The notes under the pieces were generated by a model that worked only from the letters and a program-made list of their open reading frames with translations, was not told where the DNA came from and made no database searches. Made by a program: the position numbers and the translations under genes. This document shows, in pieces, positions 1 to 5,102 of a stretch of DNA of 5,102 nucleotides (position 1 is its first letter; the number at the start of each line of letters is the position of its first letter). This DNA is from Verrucomicrobiota bacterium (GTDB taxonomy: Bacteria; Verrucomicrobiota; Verrucomicrobiia; Limisphaerales; UBA9464): the NCBI GenBank assembly GCA_947454295.1, contig CANGMO010000220.1, positions 1-5,102 on the forward strand, written 5' to 3'.

Positions 1-107
1 GCTCCACCGCAGAGCGCCCTTCCGAAAAAACGGCATCCGGCTGGGATGGTGACCACGGCTGGGGCATTGTTTCCCCGTTGAATGCGGCCATGCGCATGCA
101 CCTATGA
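1..107 (+). CDS. C-terminal end of a probable subtilisin-like (S8) serine peptidase (5' end outside window)
   Basis: An open frame enters from the left edge (codon boundary at base 3) and gives 34 residues before a TGA at 105-107. The end of it, GWDGDHGWGIVSPLNAAM, resembles the closing helix of subtilase catalytic domains, where a G-[YW]-G-x-[VIL] turn is followed by a short helix rich in Ala and Leu after the catalytic Ser. The catalytic triad would lie upstream and cannot be seen. The stop codon overlaps the ATG of the next gene (ATGA at 104-107), a usual sign of two genes in one operon with coupled translation, and it supports this frame being truly coding. S8 peptidases cleave proteins, often after export or as maturation enzymes. 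That role is family knowledge and is not shown here. The family call rests on a short motif; the coding call is firmer. Confidence 0.55.
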   Translation, partial: STAERPSEKTASGWDGDHGWGIVSPLNAAMRMHL

Positions 108-394
108 GCACCCCAAAGAAATCCAAGGCACCGGTCAAACCGATTCCCGCAAAGCCGGATCCCTCCACCTTCGTGCCGATGACCTTCACCGCCACCTCCG
201 ACACTCCCACGCTCGCCGAGGCCGCCAAGGCGCTGGGTGTCAAAGTGGCGGATTGCGATCCCAAGTTCGGCGTCGTGGTGATCGATCCCGCCAAGCGCCT
301 GTTCTCGGTGATGTCCCGCAGCTGCAACACCACCAATCCCGACGGCACGCCGTTCACCGGCCCCTGGTCCGATCCACGGATTCACGCCTACTAG
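104..394 (+). CDS. Small protein of unknown function, translationally coupled to upstream peptidase gene
   Basis: This encodes 96 residues that I do not recognise as a named family. The ATG at 104 is the only usable start, because the frame is closed by a TGA at 50-52 and has no ATG, GTG or TTG between. There is no clear Shine-Dalgarno, which fits re-initiation by ribosomes finishing the upstream gene at the ATGA overlap. Residues 1-21 are rich in Lys and Pro and look flexible. Residues 36-70 look folded: a probable helix (TLAEAAKALGV) leads into a strand-turn-strand with the core FGVVVIDPAKRLFSVM. The tail reads GPWSDPRIHAY. There are two cysteines, C51 and C74. No signal peptide or membrane segment is visible. 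Because it follows a probable S8 peptidase, it could be that enzyme's substrate, inhibitor or partner, which is inference only. Confidence 0.75.
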   Translation: MSTPKKSKAPVKPIPAKPDPSTFVPMTFTATSDTPTLAEAAKALGVKVADCDPKFGVVVIDPAKRLFSVMSRSCNTTNPDGTPFTGPWSDPRIHAY

Positions 395-405
395 GTTTCC
401 CGATT

Positions 406-430
406 CCTCTCCCAACTCCGAGGCGAGGGG
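406..430. terminator. GC-rich hairpin between convergent genes, possible bidirectional terminator
   Basis: Bases 406-413 (CCTCTCCC) can pair with 422-430 (GGCGAGGGG). This gives eight pairs including one T-G wobble, one bulged C at 424 and an 8-nt loop. It sits exactly between the stop of the 96-aa gene (394) and the stop of the minus-strand hydrolase (431), where a shared terminator is expected. Neither side is followed by a T-run, so intrinsic termination is unproven. It could instead be a short extragenic palindrome. Confidence 0.35.
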
Positions 431-1390
431 TCAACGACGGAGTCCGAGGAATTCGGCGACCACGGTCGGGATGATATTCCGGTCTTCGGAATGGCCCGTG
501 GTGAAGGTGACGATCACCCAGCGGTGCCCGTCGGCGAGTTCGATCAGAGCGGCATCGTGCCGGGTCTCACTGGTCAGGCCGCATTTCGACCAGAGCTTCA
601 TCCCCGGCTTCAATGCGATGCCGCTGTAGCCGTGCGCCTGGTCCTCCGGATCCTTCGTCGATCCGGTGAAGTCCCGCGACATCAACTCCAGCATCTGGCG
701 AGACCGCGCCGCGGACACCATTCGGCCAAGCGCCATCTCGGTGACAATCCGGGCCGTGGCGTCGGTCGAGAGCTGGTTGCGGCGCGGTTCGAAGGCGCGA
801 ATCGCCTGGGTTTCGCGCCCATAAGGGCCCTCGCCCCACGGCTTCTTGCTCGCATTCACCGTGGGCGGATATCCCAACCCGGCGATCCATCGATTTACCG
901 CATTGCGTCGCTCCCACCACCCCTTCAATTCCGCATCGGGCAACTCCGGTCCGCTCGTAGTACCGGTGAGTACGTCGATCACGTAGTGGGTCGCCTCGTT
1001 GTACGACTCCACGATCATGTCCCGCATCGCGCGACGCAGTTCGGGAGTATCCTGGATCACACCGTCCTCCATCCATCGATGGGCCGCGGCGAGATAGAAC
1101 AGCTTGATGACGCTGGCTGGATAGATCGTCTCCTGCCCACGGTAGGAGGCAACTTCGGGAGCCGAGGAAGGTCCGAGATCCACCACCGTGACGGCCAGTT
1201 CATTGGAGCCGAGCGCCGGCTTCCACGGCCTCGCCAAGGTTGCGGCAACCGCCTGATCCAACCGCCGCTGCAAGGCGACGGAATGGACCGCGTTGGTCAG
1301 CCCGGCGAGCGGCTCCGCCGCGATCGATTCCAAGAATCCCAGGAACAATATTCCTGAGGCGATCGCCATTCGTAGGCTTGGCGGACGCAT
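431..1390 (-). CDS. Exported serine hydrolase of the class A beta-lactamase fold
   Basis: The protein has 319 residues if started at the ATG at 1390; an ATG at 1369 (M8) would also keep the signal peptide. Residues 8-25 form a hydrophobic export signal with likely cleavage at SIAA-EP. Family motifs appear in order: S93-V-I-K96 in PASVIKLF (catalytic Ser and Lys of SxxK), S129-Y-N131 (SDN-like), E201-P-R-R-N205 (recalls the ExxLN of the omega loop) and K269-C-G271 (degenerate KTG). This matches the Beta-lactamase2 group of penicillin-interacting or related periplasmic hydrolases. True beta-lactam hydrolysis is doubtful, since the spacing from SxN to E201 (about 72 residues) is longer than in TEM-type enzymes and the KTG Thr is Cys. 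The gene lies 17 nt downstream of the prepilin-like gene on the same strand and probably shares its transcript. A GAGG at the upstream stop codon is too distant to be a convincing ribosome site. Confidence 0.85.
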   Translation of the reverse strand: MRPPSLRMAIASGILFLGFLESIAAEPLAGLTNAVHSVALQRRLDQAVAATLARPWKPALGSNELAVTVVDLGPSSAPEVASYRGQETIYPASVIKLFYLAAAHRWMEDGVIQDTPELRRAMRDMIVESYNEATHYVIDVLTGTTSGPELPDAELKGWWERRNAVNRWIAGLGYPPTVNASKKPWGEGPYGRETQAIRAFEPRRNQLSTDATARIVTEMALGRMVSAARSRQMLELMSRDFTGSTKDPEDQAHGYSGIALKPGMKLWSKCGLTSETRHDAALIELADGHRWVIVTFTTGHSEDRNIIPTVVAEFLGLRR

Positions 1391-1407
1391 GGAATGGAAC
1401 TCGCGCC

Positions 1408-2241
1408 TCAGTTTGCCACGGTCGTTCGATCCGCGAGCCACTGGATGTCGCGGTTGTTGGGCTGCGCGACGTTGAGTCCGAGGTTGCTGTTGTAGTGAAC
1501 CGGCGCCTTGGTGCGGGGATCGACCCATTTGCGGATTTCTGCGTGACCGTCAGCGAAGGAGATGCCTGCCGCGCCGTTGTGATAGCTGGCTGGGAAATCG
1601 ATCATGCGGGCGGCCGCCGGGCTCTCCACCATCATGTTGGCGTACCCGCCGGCGTTGATGCCGTCGGGATGCTCATCCAGCAGCACGTACACGTTGGCGG
1701 GCCCTGGATTCGCCAGGTCGCTGTCCTTGATGAACACCTTGTACTTCTTCTGCGATTCGTTGTAGCTGCTCGGCTGAAGCCAGCCGCCCGGGCCGCCGAT
1801 CGCCTGGCTCATGCTCATGGACCGGACCCGCGGAAAGCGTACGCCCTTGATCGTCACCGAGCTGAGATCCGCCGGACATTTGTACGCACCGGCGCTCGGC
1901 ATGTAGGGCGCGAACGCGGCCTTGGTGCGGTCGAGGAGCTGAAGCTGGTTGGTGTTGTCGGTATTCGACGGGTTGAAATCGAGCCACCCCTGCACCCACG
2001 AATACGGCTCGGTGCCGCTGTTGCCCGGCTTCACCAGGAAGTCCCGGTTGTCGCTCGGGTACATGTGGAAGGCGAGCTGGAGCTGCTTGAGATTGTTCAC
2101 GCAGGCGATGCCCTGGGCCTTCGTCTTCGCCTTGGCCAGGGCGGGCAGGAGCATGCCGGCCAGGATGGCGATGATGGCGATGACCACCAGCAGTTCGATG
2201 AGGGTGAACGCGTGCCGCGTCCGGAGGGGCATGGGGTTCAT
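1408..2241 (-). CDS. Prepilin-like exported protein with H-X9-DG motif
   Basis: The protein has 277 residues from the ATG at 2241 (a second ATG at 2232 is equally possible). A short basic leader ([11 protein letters not shown]) precedes [19 protein letters not shown]. The predicted prepilin peptidase cut is between A11 and F12, with E16 as the conserved Glu+5 of the mature pilin; residues 12-33 are the hydrophobic assembly helix. [13 protein letters not shown] and a [15 protein letters not shown] segment follow. Near the C-terminus H221 and D231-G232 form an exact H-X9-DG motif inside [11 protein letters not shown]. This architecture defines the large prepilin-like families with the H-X9-DG domain in Planctomycetes and Verrucomicrobia. 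These are thought to be type II secretion or type IV pilus pseudopilins or surface proteins, and individual functions are mostly unknown. It is the first gene of a minus-strand pair and precedes the serine hydrolase by 17 nt. The frame stays open upstream of 2241, but that part reads as noise and overlaps the divergent gene. Confidence 0.9.
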   Translation of the reverse strand: MNPMPLRTRHAFTLIELLVVIAIIAILAGMLLPALAKAKTKAQGIACVNNLKQLQLAFHMYPSDNRDFLVKPGNSGTEPYSWVQGWLDFNPSNTDNTNQLQLLDRTKAAFAPYMPSAGAYKCPADLSSVTIKGVRFPRVRSMSMSQAIGGPGGWLQPSSYNESQKKYKVFIKDSDLANPGPANVYVLLDEHPDGINAGGYANMMVESPAAARMIDFPASYHNGAAGISFADGHAEIRKWVDPRTKAPVHYNSNLGLNVAQPNNRDIQWLADRTTVAN

Positions 2242-2376
2242 GGCGGGGAGAGGAAGAGCGTTGGCATGAGAAACCACAGGCAGATCGAAAAGCCCACAAG
2301 GAAAATGCCGTTCCATTGGATTGGCTCGGGCGTGCGCCTTGCCTTCCCCGCCGGGCTCGGATAGGGACTCAGCGCG
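2242..2376. promoter_or_regulatory. Divergent intergenic region carrying 5' signals of prepilin-like and cytochrome genes
   Basis: These 135 bp separate the minus-strand prepilin-like start (2241) from the plus-strand cytochrome start (2377), so promoters for both must lie here or just inside the genes. I could not find a convincing -35/-10 pair on either strand. The segment 2280-2325 is less GC-rich than its surroundings, which fits promoter DNA. The assignment comes from gene geometry only. Confidence 0.35.
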
Positions 2377-3333
2377 GTGAACTTCAACGCCAATCGATGC
2401 CTCGGGCTGGCCGTGGGCTGGCTCTTCCTTTTGTGCCTGACCATGCCCGCCTGCCGGACCAAGCCGGCAATCAGCGCCGCGAGTCCGGCCACCGCCCCCC
2501 TCATCGCGCCGGCCGTTTCCACGGGCACGGGATTGCTGCTGCAGCCGCCGTTGGATCTTTCCTGGTTCACCCGGGATCAGTTCGTGACCAACGTGTCCTC
2601 CATCGGGTCGAACCGGATCCACCGCCGGTGGACGTCCCCCGTCGTCGCATTGCCTCCGCATTCACACGCCGGGGCGAAAGGACTAACCGAGGACGAAGTG
2701 AAGGCGTACATGATGGACGCACGACGCCGCTTCGACGCCGGGGAGGCGGTGCCGCTGTCGGACGCCGGACTGATCAGCACCCAGGAGGATGTCATCCGGC
2801 AGCCCATGCTCAACCACATCGCCGCCTTCTCCAACGCCGTGGCGCGGGTGTATCTGCTGGTTCAAAAGACCGCTACCGACAAGGGCTGGTCCTATTTCTC
2901 CATCGTCCAGGATCTCACGCAGACACCCGTCGTGGATTACTACGCCGAGGTGAAACGAACCGGCCCCCGGCTGGAGGGAACCAGTTGCTACAAGTGCCAC
3001 GCCTCAGGACCGCTGGCGATTCACCCGGCGCGCGAGGACCTGGTGCTCGATGCGCCGCTCGCCGCCGCCATTGGCCGCCACATCGCCAATCAGCCACGCT
3101 CCGTCTTCCACTTCCCGGCCGACAGCCCGGCGCCGGAACGCGGCGAGGTGCTGGCATTGAAATTTTGCTCGCGATGCCACTCCACCGATCCCAGTGCGGA
3201 TCGTGACGCGCTGTACCAGGTGCAGTCCCACCCCATCCGCATCCTGGTCGACTTCGGCTACATGCCACCCGATCGCCGTCTGAAGCCCGACGAGATCGCC
3301 GCGCTCAAAGCGTGGCTCGACCGGAAGCGCTGA
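2377..3333 (+). CDS. Exported dihaem c-type cytochrome with unrecognised N-terminal region
   Basis: The protein has 318 residues from a GTG start; an in-frame TAG at 2362 rules out a longer one, and a later start would lose the signal. Residues 9-25 form a hydrophobic signal ending in MPAC. C26 could be a lipobox cysteine, though the Pro at -2 makes this weak. Two haem c sites are present: C204-Y-K-C207-H208 and C264-S-R-C267-H268. The second lies in a class I cytochrome c module closing with [20 protein letters not shown], where M296 is the likely distal ligand. The first has no clear matching Met, so its sixth ligand may be His (H216 or H235) or absent. Residues 55-200 form a conserved-looking domain that I cannot name. 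The role is probably electron transfer on the periplasmic side. It diverges from the prepilin-like gene and its stop is 6 nt from that of the convergent gene. Confidence 0.85.
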   Translation: MNFNANRCLGLAVGWLFLLCLTMPACRTKPAISAASPATAPLIAPAVSTGTGLLLQPPLDLSWFTRDQFVTNVSSIGSNRIHRRWTSPVVALPPHSHAGAKGLTEDEVKAYMMDARRRFDAGEAVPLSDAGLISTQEDVIRQPMLNHIAAFSNAVARVYLLVQKTATDKGWSYFSIVQDLTQTPVVDYYAEVKRTGPRLEGTSCYKCHASGPLAIHPAREDLVLDAPLAAAIGRHIANQPRSVFHFPADSPAPERGEVLALKFCSRCHSTDPSADRDALYQVQSHPIRILVDFGYMPPDRRLKPDEIAALKAWLDRKR

Positions 3334-3339
3334 GTGAGT

Positions 3340-3846
3340 TTACGGCTCCTTGCTGCGGGCCTCCGCACGCACGCCGATGATTCCGATAATGGTCTGCATC
3401 GACTCGGGCAGGTGCTCGGAATCGTAGATACTCGTCACCCAGTTGGTGCCCGAGCGGAAGCTGGTGATCACCGCCCGATGGATGGGCGGGGGTGCAGGTT
3501 CCGCGGGCAGTCGCAGGAGGGCCGCGGAGAGTTTCCCCAATTCTGCCGCGGATAGTTTGCGTCCTCTCGTGTTCTGCACCGAGAAATCGCTGATCCGCAC
3601 GTCCACCTCGTATCCGTCGGAGTTGACCATGTACTGGAGTGCATACCGACCGTGGGCCGGAAACGTCGAATAGGTCAGGATGTTGGTGCCCAGGAGCCGT
3701 GTCTCTCCCCGGGATTGGGCGGCGACGAACAGGCGCATCGAGGTCGGAACCGGATAGCCATCCAGGGAGGGACGCGCGGTGTCACTGGCGACGCCCGCGA
3801 GAGGCAGAAGCAGTCCGGCAACGAGTGGAATCAAGGTGCCTTTCAT
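3340..3846 (-). CDS. Secreted protein of unknown function
   Basis: The protein has 168 residues from the ATG at 3846 to a TAA at 3342-3340. MKGTLIPLVAGLLLPLAGVA is a clean Sec signal peptide, with cleavage likely at GVA-SD. The mature part of about 148 residues has no cysteine and no membrane segment. It alternates short strand-like stretches (RYALQYMVNSDGYEVDVRI) with a helix (LSAAELGKLSAALLRLP), a proline run (EPAPPP) and a closing section, FRSGTNWVTSIYDSEHLPES. I do not recognise a family. It would act in the periplasm or outside the cell. It is transcribed alone: it converges on the cytochrome gene (6 nt between stops) and diverges from the FG-GAP gene. No strong ribosome site precedes the ATG. 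The coding call rests on the signal peptide, the tight fit between neighbours and codon use like theirs. Confidence 0.75.
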   Translation of the reverse strand: MKGTLIPLVAGLLLPLAGVASDTARPSLDGYPVPTSMRLFVAAQSRGETRLLGTNILTYSTFPAHGRYALQYMVNSDGYEVDVRISDFSVQNTRGRKLSAAELGKLSAALLRLPAEPAPPPIHRAVITSFRSGTNWVTSIYDSEHLPESMQTIIGIIGVRAEARSKEP

Positions 3847-4037
3847 CAGTTTACGCAGTTCTGCCGAATACGCGAAAGCCGGGCACCCGGTCGTCGGGAA
3901 TGCCGGGGGCTAAGGGAATTGGGCAACACTACTTAAGGATCGACCCGACTTCAACCGCTCCGGCCATGCAGGTGAAACCTGGCGCGAAGCCGTTCGTTCC
4001 ATTGACTGGCCTCCGGTGTCCTGCAAGAACCTGACGC
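3847..4037. promoter_or_regulatory. Divergent intergenic region between secreted-protein and FG-GAP genes
   Basis: These 191 bp lie between two divergent starts and should hold both promoters. A short perfect inverted repeat, CCGGG-CA-CCCGG, lies at 3879-3890 (really a 4-bp stem with a 4-nt loop). An AT-richer patch, CACTACTTAAGGATC, lies near 3926-3940. Neither makes a convincing promoter or operator alone. I see no small gene or RNA here. Confidence 0.35.
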
Positions 4038-5102
4038 ATGCACAGCCCCCTCATCCGCCTGGCCCTTCCCCTTCTCGCCTGCGGTGTCCTGCATGCCGAG
4101 CCCCGTGTCATTCACACCTTTCAGAAACTCCATCTCGACGGCTACTACTGGAGCGAGGGGGCGACTTTCGGCGACCTCAACCGGGATGGGAAACCCGACG
4201 CGATTTCCGGTCCATACTGGTGGGAGGGGCCCGACTTCGTCCGGCGTCATGAGTTTTATCCGTCGACCACGACTTTCACGGTCAAGCAGGCGGACGGCAC
4301 GACGGTTCGGTACCCGGGATTCGAAGGAGTGCTCGGCAAAAGGAATGCGTACTCGACCGACAATTTCTTTTCGTTCGTCCACGACTTCAACGGCGACGGC
4401 TGGAACGACATTCTGACCTATGGCCTCCCCGGCACGCCGGCCTATCTTTATATCAATCCCGCCGGCAAGGAGCAGCATTGGGTCCGCCACACGGTGTTTG
4501 ACGCGGTGGACAATGAATCCCCTACCCTGGCGGACGTCCTCGGGGACGGTCTGCCTCGCATCCTCTGCAATTCCGGTGGCACGTTCGGTTTCGCCGGCGT
4601 GGCGGGTGGGCAGTGGAACGCCAAATGGCCCTTTACGTCGATCTCCGGCAAGGGCCCTTGGGGAAACTTCAATCACGGACTCGGAGTGGGTGACATCAAC
4701 GGCGACGGCCGGCTCGACATCCTCGAACGCGGCGCGTGGTGGGAGCAGCCCGCGAAAGGATCGGCAGCCGGCCTGTGGACCCGGCATCCCGCGGAATTCA
4801 GCCCGGGCGGCGGAGCCCAAATGTATGCCTACGACGTCAACGGCGACGGACTCAATGACGTCATCACCAGCGTGGCTGCGCACGGATACGGGCTCGGCTG
4901 GTACGAACAATTGAAGGAACGCGACGCCGATGGTCACCCGCAGTTCAAGCCGCACGTGTTCCTCAACAAGGAGCCGTCGGAAAACCGGTACGGCGTGACC
5001 TTTTCACAGCTCCATGCGGTTGAACTGGCCGACATGGATGGCGATGGCCTCAAGGACATCATCACCGGCAAATGCTTCTGGGCTCACGGTCCCTCCGGTG
5101 AC
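4038..5102 (+). CDS. Exported FG-GAP/VCBS repeat protein (3' end outside window)
   Basis: Starting at ATG 4038, 355 codons stay open to the right edge; an in-frame TGA at 4032 fixes the start. Residues 1-20 form a signal peptide with probable cleavage at LHA-EP. C15 in LLAC could alternatively be a lipobox cysteine. Six Ca-binding loops of the form DxNxDGxxD lie at residues 46-54, 116-124, 166-174 (degenerate, DVLGDGLPR), 219-227, 266-274 and 332-340. Most are followed by I-x-x-G and an aromatic pair (YWWEGP, AWWEQP, GWYEQ), a repeated blade signature of FG-GAP/VCBS beta-propellers. Such proteins are abundant in Verrucomicrobia and Planctomycetes, where they are exported and thought to bind ligands or partners; precise functions are largely unknown. 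The C-terminus, which may carry further blades or a fused domain, is not visible. No strong ribosome site precedes the start. Confidence 0.9.
   Translation, partial: MHSPLIRLALPLLACGVLHAEPRVIHTFQKLHLDGYYWSEGATFGDLNRDGKPDAISGPYWWEGPDFVRRHEFYPSTTTFTVKQADGTTVRYPGFEGVLGKRNAYSTDNFFSFVHDFNGDGWNDILTYGLPGTPAYLYINPAGKEQHWVRHTVFDAVDNESPTLADVLGDGLPRILCNSGGTFGFAGVAGGQWNAKWPFTSISGKGPWGNFNHGLGVGDINGDGRLDILERGAWWEQPAKGSAAGLWTRHPAEFSPGGGAQMYAYDVNGDGLNDVITSVAAHGYGLGWYEQLKERDADGHPQFKPHVFLNKEPSENRYGVTFSQLHAVELADMDGDGLKDIITGKCFWAHGPSGD

Noticed and set aside
491..1357. Long plus-strand open frame (288 codons) opposite the serine hydrolase
   Set aside because: It is antisense to a gene with clear catalytic motifs and a signal peptide. 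Its own translation is Arg/Pro/His-rich with no domain, typical of the complement of a GC-rich gene.
1391..1528. Longer minus-strand start for the hydrolase at 1528
   Set aside because: It would place 46 Gln/Arg-rich residues before the signal peptide and overlap the end of the prepilin-like gene by about 120 nt. ATG 1390 follows that gene directly and preserves the signal.
1240..2364. Plus-strand open frame of 374 codons opposite the prepilin-like gene
   Set aside because: It lies antisense to the H-X9-DG protein and crosses both the operon junction and the divergent spacer. The product is rich in Arg, His and Val with no recognisable motif.
2242..2661. Longer minus-strand start for the prepilin-like protein at 2661 or 2316
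   Set aside because: The extra residues are low-complexity and partly antisense to the cytochrome gene. Prepilin leaders are normally short, as with the start at 2241.
3354..3367. Perfect 5-bp hairpin TGCGG-GCCT-CCGCA just after the cytochrome gene
   Set aside because: It is short, lacks a T-run and lies inside the coding end of the convergent gene, so it is not good enough to call a terminator.
4015..4093. Direct repeat GGTGTCCTGCA at about 4015 and 4083
   Set aside because: It is eleven bases, two copies only, and one lies inside the signal-peptide codons of the FG-GAP gene. This is compatible with chance.
4084..4914. Plus-strand frames at 4084-4416 and 4420-4914
   Set aside because: Both are Ser/Thr/Arg-rich readings in another frame of the FG-GAP gene, which stays open throughout.
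3951..4955. Minus-strand open frame of 334 codons opposite the FG-GAP gene
   Set aside because: The plus strand has a signal peptide and six regular calcium loops. The minus frame is their complement and shows no domain.

Overview
The window is GC-rich and gene-dense, and reads as a piece of a Verrucomicrobiota chromosome. The strongest pointer is the prepilin-like protein at 1408-2241. It combines the [20 protein letters not shown] leader, an [13 protein letters not shown] stretch and an H-X9-DG motif, a combination typical of Verrucomicrobia, Planctomycetes and Lentisphaerae. A Ca-binding FG-GAP/VCBS propeller protein and several exported proteins of unknown family fit the same group. The assignment is an inference from protein style, not from a marker gene.

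Layout, left to right. (1) The last 34 codons of a gene entering from the left edge look like the C-terminus of a subtilisin-like (S8) peptidase. Its stop overlaps the start of a 96-residue unknown protein in an ATGA junction, so the two are probably co-transcribed and translationally coupled. (2) Facing it across about 36 bp, which contain a GC-rich hairpin, is a minus-strand pair. Transcription runs from the prepilin-like H-X9-DG protein (starting at 2241) into an exported class-A-beta-lactamase-fold serine hydrolase (starting at 1390), with 17 nt between them. (3) A 135-bp divergent spacer separates that pair from a plus-strand gene with a GTG start. This gene encodes an exported, possibly lipid-anchored protein with two CxxCH haem sites and a long N-terminal region that I do not recognise. 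(4) That gene converges, 6 nt stop to stop, on a small minus-strand gene for a secreted protein of unknown function. (5) A 191-bp divergent spacer leads to a plus-strand FG-GAP/VCBS repeat protein that runs off the right edge.

All four complete genes other than the 96-aa one, and the partial gene on the right, carry export signals or a pilin-type leader. This is therefore a block of envelope or extracellular genes. Nothing in the window shows that they form one pathway. The links supported by spacing are the peptidase tail with the 96-aa protein and the prepilin-like protein with the serine hydrolase. I saw no tRNA, rRNA, CRISPR array, insertion sequence or clear phage element. The nearest thing to an undescribed system is the coupled S8 peptidase and small protein at the left edge, but most of the peptidase lies outside the window.
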